A stretch of 9,744 nucleotides of DNA from VGJW01 sp035286125. GTDB lineage: Bacteria > Cyanobacteriota > Sericytochromatia > S15B-MN24 > VGJW01. This document shows, one piece after another, positions 1 through 5,249 of this stretch. The DNA is taken from NCBI GenBank assembly GCA_035286125.1, contig JAYKIS010000031.1:1-9744 (forward strand). Reading direction: 5' to 3'. Position 1 is the first letter of the stretch. Each line of letters opens with the position of its first letter. The notes below the pieces were generated by a model that was not told the origin of the DNA, ran no database searches, and saw only the letters and a program-made list of their open reading frames with translations. A program made the position numbers and the translations under genes.

Positions 1-726
1 CGCTTCGTGCGTGCAGGGACCGATCTGGTCCAGGGCCTGCAGGATGCCTTGCGGGAGGAATGCACACGCCAGGCCAAGGCCTATGACGCACGGTTCGCCG
101 GCAGGGACGCAGGCCGGGAGCGGGCCATCCGCGCGATGGCCCACCTTGCGCAGATCGACCGTGCCCGCCAGGCAGGGCACCCGCGCGGGGATCGCGAACT
201 CGACGGCCTTGCCGATGAAGGTCGCCAGCGACTCGAGGCCGCCTTCTCGGGGGCGGACATGAGCGACCGGGATCTCGAGGCCTGGCTCACCCGGATGGAC
301 CAGGTGCGCCGGGAGGGTGTCCGCACCCTCGAGGCCCTGCAGCAACGCCATGTGGGCGATCTGCTGGCCGAGGCCCTCGGGGCTGCCGGCTATGCCATCG
401 TGCGCGATGAGGCTTTCGGGTCGGACAGGCGCCTGTCGGCGACACGTGCGGAGCCCCGACGCCGCGTGGTCTGGCGTGTCGCTCCCGGGGGAAGGCTGGC
501 CTTCGATGTCACGGAAGGTTACGAGGGCCGCGACTGCCACGACTTGCTGGCCGACGTCCTCGACCACCTCAGACGTCAGGGCGTCCGATTCACCCTTGGA
601 CCGGACATAAACGAGGTGGACCGCATCCTGCGCCGGGTCGGACAGGCCTTCGAGGCTGCAGGCGGACGCTTTTCAACCGAAGTTCTGGATGATCGTGCGA
701 CCGAGGCCGACCGCCGGGCAGAATGA
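1..726 (+). CDS. Hypothetical protein, probably coiled-coil, 5' end outside the window
   Basis: I do not recognise this protein. The frame is open to base 1 (codons CGC TTC before a GTG at 7), so the true start is probably upstream; the GTG at 7 could be a start but cannot be judged. Counting from that GTG there are 239 residues. Roughly residues 1-125 are rich in Arg, Glu, Ala, Gln and Leu with few Pro, which suggests long helices or a coiled coil. The remainder looks like a mixed alpha/beta domain, with a stretch around VVWRVAPGGRLAFDV and a later helix around CHDLLADVLDHLRRQGV. There is no signal peptide or membrane segment in the visible part. The end is Arg/Glu/Asp-rich. The downstream peptidase gene lies on the same strand after an 87-nt gap that contains a hairpin, so co-transcription is uncertain. 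That the gene is real rests on its length, the codon pattern and the absence of a better frame. Confidence 0.7.
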   Translation, partial: RFVRAGTDLVQGLQDALREECTRQAKAYDARFAGRDAGRERAIRAMAHLAQIDRARQAGHPRGDRELDGLADEGRQRLEAAFSGADMSDRDLEAWLTRMDQVRREGVRTLEALQQRHVGDLLAEALGAAGYAIVRDEAFGSDRRLSATRAEPRRRVVWRVAPGGRLAFDVTEGYEGRDCHDLLADVLDHLRRQGVRFTLGPDINEVDRILRRVGQAFEAAGGRFSTEVLDDRATEADRRAE

Positions 727-765
727 GCCCTTCGTGGCCTCTCCCGTTCCCAAATACGGCCGGGG

Positions 766-792
766 GCTTCATGATGCCAAGCATCACGAGGC
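766..792 (+). terminator. Strong hairpin between two plus-strand genes (terminator-like, no T tract)
   Basis: The arms TGATGC (772-777) and GCATCA (781-786) pair perfectly around a CAA loop. After one A-C mismatch the stem continues with GCTTC (766-770) against GAGGC (788-792), including one G-T pair. It lies 39 nt after the stop of the upstream gene and 21 nt before the TTG start of the peptidase gene. No run of T follows on either strand, so it is not a classical intrinsic terminator. It could be a U-less terminator, an mRNA-stabilising stem or a protein site. Confidence 0.4.
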
Positions 793-799
793 ACTCTCT

Positions 800-803
800 G
801 GAG
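800..803 (+). promoter_or_regulatory. Ribosome binding site GGAG for the M48 peptidase gene
   Basis: GGAG at 800-803 lies 10 nt before the TTG at 814. The alternative ATG at 841 has no purine-rich site in front of it (it is preceded by a C-rich run). This favours the TTG start, although the spacing is on the long side. Confidence 0.4.
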
Positions 804-813
804 ACCTATCGGC

Positions 814-1653
814 TTGAGCCCAGCACCGGAACCCGGCCCCATGTTCCTGAGAGATCGGGGGGATCGGGTCTTGGCCGCACTGCTGCTGGCGGTGGTCGCC
901 ACGGTTGCCCTGCTGTTCATGTGGGCCGTACCTCAGGTCGGTCGCCAGGTCGCACGGTGGGTACCGCCTGCCTGGGAGCGCAAGCTCGGGGAGTCCGCGC
1001 TGCGCTCCGTCGTGCGGGGCAAGCCCGAGACCGGTGGCATCCGGGTCGCCATGGTCCAGGACATCGTCAAGCGCCTCACCGTGGGCGATGCCACCTGGTC
1101 CTACCGCGTGACGCTCGCACCTGAGGATCCGCAGGTGAACGCGATGGCCCTGCCCGGCGGGTCCATCGTCGTCACGCAGGGCTTGCTCGAGCGCTGTGGA
1201 GGTCCCGAAGAGCTGGCCGGCGTCCTCGCGCATGAGGTGATTCACGTCCAGCACCAACACGGCTTGCAGAGGATGGGCCAGGCCGCCGGCACACAAATCC
1301 TGCTTCTGCTTCTGACGGGCGGGGATCCCTCGGCCATCTGGGATGGTGCCGCCGGCCTCGCCGGCTTGCATCATGATCGGCAAGCCGAAGAACAGGCCGA
1401 TCGTGAAGGACTTGCCCTGATGGTCAAGGCCCGAATCGATCCCCAAGGCATGGTACGTGCGTACCGCATGTTGCAGACGGTTGCCGCCGAAGCCGGGGCC
1501 ACGGCCCTGCCGGCCTTCCTGAGTGACCATCCGGCCGTGGCGACCCGCCTCGCGTGGATCGAGGCCGAGGCGGCCCGGCACCCGGGTCCGTGGGAACCCC
1601 TCACCCTTGGCCGCCCCTGGCTGAACGTGCGATTTCCCGCGAGCCGCCGCTGA
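814..1653 (+). CDS. M48-family zinc metallopeptidase, membrane anchored
   Basis: Predicted zinc-dependent endopeptidase of 279 residues, of the BepA/LoiP/Oma1-like single-domain type. One hydrophobic segment at about residues 18-38 should anchor it in the membrane. The catalytic motif HEVIH is at 140-144 (two His ligands and the catalytic Glu), and the third zinc ligand is probably Glu192 in an E-x-x-A-D motif. The family's NAMALPGG...GLL segment (109-124) precedes the active site, and a DHP motif (238-240) lies in the C-terminal helix region. Such enzymes usually act in envelope protein quality control; the substrate here is unknown. The TTG start is chosen because GGAG precedes it; ATG at 841 would give 270 residues and keep all domains. 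There is no obvious lipobox Cys and no TPR tail. The stop lies only 5 nt from the stop of the convergent XRE gene. Confidence 0.9.
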   Translation: MSPAPEPGPMFLRDRGDRVLAALLLAVVATVALLFMWAVPQVGRQVARWVPPAWERKLGESALRSVVRGKPETGGIRVAMVQDIVKRLTVGDATWSYRVTLAPEDPQVNAMALPGGSIVVTQGLLERCGGPEELAGVLAHEVIHVQHQHGLQRMGQAAGTQILLLLLTGGDPSAIWDGAAGLAGLHHDRQAEEQADREGLALMVKARIDPQGMVRAYRMLQTVAAEAGATALPAFLSDHPAVATRLAWIEAEAARHPGPWEPLTLGRPWLNVRFPASRR

Positions 1654-1658
1654 GCCGG

Positions 1659-2747
1659 TCAGTGTAGTCGTGGACGTCCCCGCGGCGCCTCACCCCGGCT
1701 GCGCGAGGCAAAGGCCAGTTGGCTCTCGCCCAACAAGGCCGCCGCGTGGGCAGTGTCAATCCGTCCCTCGTTGAGCGCACGCAGGATGGGCCCCTCGAAG
1801 GCGCTCGGGGGAGTGCCTTCGCGCACGGGCTCGCGCTCCATCCAGCCCCGGGCATGCATCGCCGCAGCCAGATCGGCGCACGCATCCCCCGGCAACAGGT
1901 CCAGCTCGCGCAGGCGGTCCAGCCAGCCTCCCATGGATAATCCGTGGCACGCCTTGAGCAGCAGCAGTTCACGCAGGTCCATCCGCGTCACACCCCGACC
2001 TGGCTCGCGCTCGGCCACGAGGCGCGGCACGAGCAGGGCCCGTGCAAACCGACGGACCCAGCGGGCCTCCTGACCGGCATCACCGGCCAGAAACCAGCCC
2101 AGGACTTCGGCTGCTCCCTCCTGATCCAGGGCGGGGTCCGACTCGGTGGGCAGGACCGCGACGGGCCAGTTCCCGACGTGTACCGGTCGCCGGGCCAGCG
2201 GTGCCACCATGGCGAGGGGGGCATGCACGACGACCCAGCCCCTGCGCTCCATTTCAGCCGCCAGGTTCCGCCACGGGTGAAGGCCCTGGCCCCAGAGAAC
2301 CCGCAGGCGATCCGCGCGCTGCTCGGCCTCCTCGGCCGATCGCAGCGGGCCCACCAGGCCGGCATCCAGATGCCCTGGCTCTTCCTGCAAGGTCCCAAGG
2401 TTCCGGACGCCCTCGGCCCGATCGACGCCGTCGAGGATGCGGGTCGTCAGTCGCGTCATCAGGCGACCGGAGAGGTTTGCGGCCGCAGGCCAGACCGGGA
2501 CCCGCAAGGCCTCATGCGTGGGTCTGCCGAGGTCCTCGGGCGTGACGCCCATCTCGCGCGCCATCGCCAGCAGCGTGCGCCCCGAAGGCTGCGCGCGGCC
2601 ATGCTCGTACTGCAGCAGGGACGTGTGACTGAGGCCGATCCGGCCCGCCAACTCGCGCAACGTCAGGCCGGCGCGCACCCGAACCTTCCGCAGGTGGCGC
2701 CCCTGCCGCAAGAGTGTATCCTCGCCCCACGCCATGGCCATGCCCAT
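1659..2747 (-). CDS. XRE-family regulator with ImmA/IrrE-like domain lacking HExxH
   Basis: A 362-residue protein. An XRE/Cro helix-turn-helix fills about residues 14-72 (TLRELAGRIGLSHTSLLQYE). The rest follows the layout of XRE-ImmA/IrrE (COG2856-type) proteins. Residues 148-175 resemble the 'R-x-x-W-G-x-G-x-x-P...LE-x-x-G-x-x-V' segment; RRFARALLVPR (232-242) resembles the helix after the active site; 261-285 resembles the 'K-x-x-x-x-x-S' helix; and 320-341 resembles the 'RAL-x-x-G-x-I' tail. Where the zinc motif should be (about 205-222) there is AAEVLGWFL, and no HExxH occurs anywhere. It is therefore probably a DNA-binding sensor without protease activity. The start at 2747 is chosen for its GGAGG eight nt upstream; an in-frame ATG at 2789 lacks one. 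It lies 102 nt after kbl, an apparently separable last gene of the block. Targets are unknown. Confidence 0.8.
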   Translation of the reverse strand: MGMAMAWGEDTLLRQGRHLRKVRVRAGLTLRELAGRIGLSHTSLLQYEHGRAQPSGRTLLAMAREMGVTPEDLGRPTHEALRVPVWPAAANLSGRLMTRLTTRILDGVDRAEGVRNLGTLQEEPGHLDAGLVGPLRSAEEAEQRADRLRVLWGQGLHPWRNLAAEMERRGWVVVHAPLAMVAPLARRPVHVGNWPVAVLPTESDPALDQEGAAEVLGWFLAGDAGQEARWVRRFARALLVPRLVAEREPGRGVTRMDLRELLLLKACHGLSMGGWLDRLRELDLLPGDACADLAAAMHARGWMEREPVREGTPPSAFEGPILRALNEGRIDTAHAAALLGESQLAFASRSRGEAPRGRPRLH

Positions 2748-2755
2748 TTCGCGAT

Positions 2756-2760
2756 CCTCC
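2756..2760 (-). promoter_or_regulatory. Ribosome binding site GGAGG deciding the XRE regulator start
   Basis: On the minus strand GGAGG is followed by eight bases (ATCGCGAA) and ATG at 2747. This is the best Shine-Dalgarno match near this gene, and it argues against the longer in-frame ATG at 2789. Confidence 0.7.
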
Positions 2761-2778
2761 CTGGCGAACCGACCGGAA

Positions 2779-2804
2779 CCTGATGCCATGGCACCAGAAT
2801 CAGG
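2779..2804. promoter_or_regulatory. Inverted repeat CCTGAT-N14-ATCAGG upstream of the XRE gene (possible operator)
   Basis: Arms at 2779-2784 and 2799-2804 are exact inverted repeats, and the spacer contains an 8-bp palindrome (GCCATGGC, 2785-2792). The site lies 32-57 nt upstream of the chosen start of an HTH regulator, where an autoregulatory operator would be expected. Six-base arms can arise by chance, so this is only suggestive. An adjacent GGCCGGCC palindrome (2803-2810) is probably just GC bias. Confidence 0.25.
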
Positions 2805-2849
2805 CCGGCCGTCCCAGCAGGACGATCCGCGGAGCCTGTCAGGAGCGCA

Positions 2850-4049
2850 TCAGGCCCGCGTGACGGAGGGCAGGATGTCCAGTTCGCGGCCTACGCGGCC
2901 GAAGGCCTCGAGGGCCTTGTCGAGGTCTTGCCGGGCATGCCCGGCCGTGACGATTGCCCGGACCCGCTCGGAACCTCGGGGCACGGTCGGGAAACCGATG
3001 CCCACGCAGAAGACACCCTCCTCGAAGAGCCGGTCGGAAAGACGCATGGCCAAACGGGTATCCCCGACGATGACGGGGGTGATGGGCGTGGTCGACACGC
3101 CGATATCGAAGCCCAGCGCCTTGAGGCCATCCTTGAAATAACGGGTGTTGTCCCATAGACGGGCCAGCAGGGCGTCATCCTCCTCGAGGATCCGGAATGC
3201 CTCCCGGACCGCCGCCGTCACGGCTGGCGGATGCGATGTGCTGAAGAGGAAGGGTCGCCCCCGCTGATGCAGCATCTCGATCAGGACGCGGGGTCCGGCG
3301 ACGTAGCCACCAAGGACGCCTATGGCCTTCGAGAGCGTGCCCACCTGGATGTGCACCCGGCCGTGGAGGCCGAAGTGGTCCACCGTGCCCCGGCCCTGAT
3401 GGCCGAGGACGCCCGAGGAGTGGGCATCATCGACCATGATGATGGCTCCGTGGGCCTCGGCCGCCTCGACGATGTCGGGCAGGGGGGCAACGTCCCCATC
3501 CATCGAGAACACGCCGTCCGTCACGACCAGAGTCCGGCGGTACTGGCCACGAACCTCGTCGAGCACCCGGCGCAGGTCGGCCACGTCGGCATGCTTGTAG
3601 ACCTTGATAGTCGCCCGGGAGAGTCGGCAACCATCGATGATGCTGGCGTGGTTGAGCGCATCGGAAACGATGACGTCCTCCTTGCCCAGGATGGCCCCGA
3701 CCGTTCCGGCGTTGGACGTGAAACCGCTCTGGAAGACCACGGCAGCCTCGGTATGCTTGAAGCGGGCGAGATACTGCTCCAGCTCGACGTGCGCGGCCAT
3801 CGTGCCGGCGATGGTCCGGACCGAGGCCGAACCGGCGCCGCACGCCTCCACGGCCCGGATGGCTGCGTCGCGAAGGCGCGGGTGATTGGCCAGCGCCAGG
3901 TAGTTGTTGCTGGAGAGATTGACGACCTCGCGGCCGTCGACCCGACAGACGGGGTCCTGGGGCCCATCGAGCACCCGGGCCATCCGGAAGGCTCCCTGCG
4001 CCACCAGTTCGGCGCGCTCGTCCTCGAGAAATTGCAGGGGATGGGTCAC
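2850..4049 (-). CDS. kbl: Glycine C-acetyltransferase (2-amino-3-ketobutyrate CoA ligase)
   Basis: PLP-dependent enzyme that cleaves 2-amino-3-oxobutyrate with CoA to glycine and acetyl-CoA, the second step of threonine breakdown; cytosolic. It has 399 residues, as expected for Kbl (about 398). The GTG start at 4049 is chosen because GGAGG lies six nt upstream; the frame opens further upstream but overlaps tdh. Visible motifs are SSNNYLALANHP (46-57), NHASIIDG (133-140, with His134 expected to stack on PLP), DGVFSMDGD (178-186), VDDAHSSGVLG (206-216) and GTLSKAIGVLGG (237-248), where Lys241 should bind PLP. The wording of these motifs (SVRTIAGT, HIQVGTLSKAIGVLGGY, FLFSTSHPPAVTAA) is close to the Bacillus-type enzyme. 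BioF (7-keto-8-aminopelargonate synthase) is the main alternative in this fold, but adjacency to tdh, 23 nt upstream, favours Kbl. Confidence 0.93.
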   Translation of the reverse strand: MTHPLQFLEDERAELVAQGAFRMARVLDGPQDPVCRVDGREVVNLSSNNYLALANHPRLRDAAIRAVEACGAGSASVRTIAGTMAAHVELEQYLARFKHTEAAVVFQSGFTSNAGTVGAILGKEDVIVSDALNHASIIDGCRLSRATIKVYKHADVADLRRVLDEVRGQYRRTLVVTDGVFSMDGDVAPLPDIVEAAEAHGAIIMVDDAHSSGVLGHQGRGTVDHFGLHGRVHIQVGTLSKAIGVLGGYVAGPRVLIEMLHQRGRPFLFSTSHPPAVTAAVREAFRILEEDDALLARLWDNTRYFKDGLKALGFDIGVSTTPITPVIVGDTRLAMRLSDRLFEEGVFCVGIGFPTVPRGSERVRAIVTAGHARQDLDKALEAFGRVGRELDILPSVTRA

Positions 4050-4055
4050 GTCAGG

Positions 4056-4060
4056 CCTCC
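4056..4060 (-). promoter_or_regulatory. Ribosome binding site GGAGG deciding the kbl GTG start
   Basis: GGAGG on the minus strand, six bases before the GTG at 4049, inside the 23-nt tdh-kbl gap. It rejects the longer frame that would begin inside tdh at 4217. Confidence 0.75.
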
Positions 4061-4072
4061 GCAGGGAACGTG

Positions 4073-5101
4073 TCAGGGAAGCAGGGCGACCTTGCCGCAG
4101 GCGCCCGAGCGCATCAGGCTCATGGCCTCGTCGAAGGCATCGAGCGGCAGGCGGTGGGTCACGAGCTGCGCCAGATCCACGCGACCGCTGGTCACGAGAC
4201 CCATCGCCTGGCTCCATGTCTCGTACATCCGCCGACCTGCGATACCCTGCACCGTCGCTCCCTTGAAGACGATGGCATTGGCCAGATCCAGCTCGACCGG
4301 CTTGCTGGGCAGGCCCAGCATCGAGAAACGCCCGGCGTAGGCCAGCGCCTCGAAGGCCTGACGGATGGCCACGGGGTGACCGGACATCTCGCAGACGACA
4401 TCGGCACCCTCGCCACCGGTGGCGCGTCGGATGGCCGCAACGGGGTCCTCACCGGTCGAGTCGATGACATGGGTGGCGCCCATCCGCCTGGCGAACTCGA
4501 GCCGATACGGATTGATGTCCACGGCAAAGACGGCCGCGGCCCCGGCGGCAGCCGCGACGGCACAAGCCATGATGCCGATGGGCCCGCAGCCCATCACGAG
4601 CACCGTACGACCCGCGACAGGGCCGGCGAGCACGGTGTGGACGGCATTGCCGAAAGGTTCCAGCAAGGACGCCACGACCGGGTCCACGGCATCCGGGACC
4701 TTGATGCCATTGGTGGCGGGCAAGCGCACATACTCTGCGTAGCTGCCCGACGTGTCGACGCCCAGGATGACGGTACGCCGGCAGACATGAGCCTGACCCT
4801 CGCGGCAGGCACGGCACGAGCCGCAGACGACGTGGGTCTCGGCCGCCACCCGATCGCCGGGCGCCAGGTTGTCGACCTCGGACCCTACGGCCACGACCTC
4901 GCCCGAGAACTCGTGGCCGGCGATGAGCGGGGGCCGGGTCCGATCCTGGGCCCACGCGTCCCAGTCATAGATGTGCAGATCGGTGCCGCAAACCGTCGTC
5001 GCCTGCACCTTGACCAGCACGTCGCGCGGGCCGGGCACCGGCACGTCGACCTGGCGCAACTCGGCGCCGGGGGCGGCAGTCGCCTTGACGACCGCCCGCA
5101 T
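4073..5101 (-). CDS. tdh: L-threonine 3-dehydrogenase (zinc, NAD-dependent)
   Basis: Medium-chain zinc alcohol dehydrogenase family enzyme that oxidises L-threonine to 2-amino-3-oxobutyrate with NAD+, feeding Kbl. Counted from the ATG at 5101 it has 342 residues (E. coli Tdh 341). The catalytic zinc residues Cys38 (in TTVCGTDLHIYDWD), His63 and Glu64 (GHE), and the structural zinc cysteines 93, 96, 99 and 107, fall at the same numbers as I recall for the E. coli enzyme. The Rossmann motif GCGPIG is at 171-176, with Asp195 (AVDIN) after the next strand as expected for NAD binding. The EPFGNAVHT segment (148-156) and the METWSQAM-like RRMYETW segment also fit Tdh. Two in-frame ATGs further up (5140 and 5161) would add 13 or 20 residues. 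None of the three has a clear Shine-Dalgarno, so the start rests on family length. It is the first gene of a tight pair with kbl. Confidence 0.92.
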   Translation of the reverse strand: MRAVVKATAAPGAELRQVDVPVPGPRDVLVKVQATTVCGTDLHIYDWDAWAQDRTRPPLIAGHEFSGEVVAVGSEVDNLAPGDRVAAETHVVCGSCRACREGQAHVCRRTVILGVDTSGSYAEYVRLPATNGIKVPDAVDPVVASLLEPFGNAVHTVLAGPVAGRTVLVMGCGPIGIMACAVAAAAGAAAVFAVDINPYRLEFARRMGATHVIDSTGEDPVAAIRRATGGEGADVVCEMSGHPVAIRQAFEALAYAGRFSMLGLPSKPVELDLANAIVFKGATVQGIAGRRMYETWSQAMGLVTSGRVDLAQLVTHRLPLDAFDEAMSLMRSGACGKVALLP

Positions 5102-5215
5102 CGTGCGGGGCAGCGAAGCCGGAAGGGCAGAAACGGACATGGATGAAAGGGTCGCAGGCATCGATCAGGGGTTCACGGACTGGGCCACGCATCTTCGCGC
5201 GGCGGGAACGGCTCC

Positions 5216-5224
5216 ATGGTAGCA
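5216..5224 (-). promoter_or_regulatory. Extended -10-like element TGCTACCAT upstream of tdh
   Basis: It lies in the 148-nt gap between cphA and tdh and fits TGnTAnnnT. A near-identical element precedes cphB. No convincing -35 hexamer is seen at 16-18 nt spacing. If it is a promoter, the transcript would start near 5209, leaving a leader of about 108 nt to the ATG at 5101 or 48 nt to the ATG at 5161. The functional call is inference from sequence only. Confidence 0.3.
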
Positions 5225-5249
5225 CGGAGACCCCGTCGGTGCCGCCCCA

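Noticed and set aside
1687..1709. GCCTC...GAGGC pairing near the convergent stops as a bidirectional terminator
   Set aside because: Only five base pairs with a 13-nt loop, inside the XRE coding region, and with no T tract; it cannot be told from chance.
1944..2783. Plus-strand open frame opposite the XRE gene
   Set aside because: The minus strand carries an HTH and family-like segments; the plus frame has none and has shadow composition.
4050..4217. Longer N-terminus for kbl starting at 4217
   Set aside because: It overlaps the tdh coding region, is Arg/Pro-rich, and the GTG at 4049 has an excellent Shine-Dalgarno and gives the normal family length.
3231..5146. Plus-strand open frames opposite kbl and tdh (3231-4340 and 4070-5146)
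   Set aside because: Both are antisense to well-conserved enzymes and have His/Asp/Gly-rich shadow composition.
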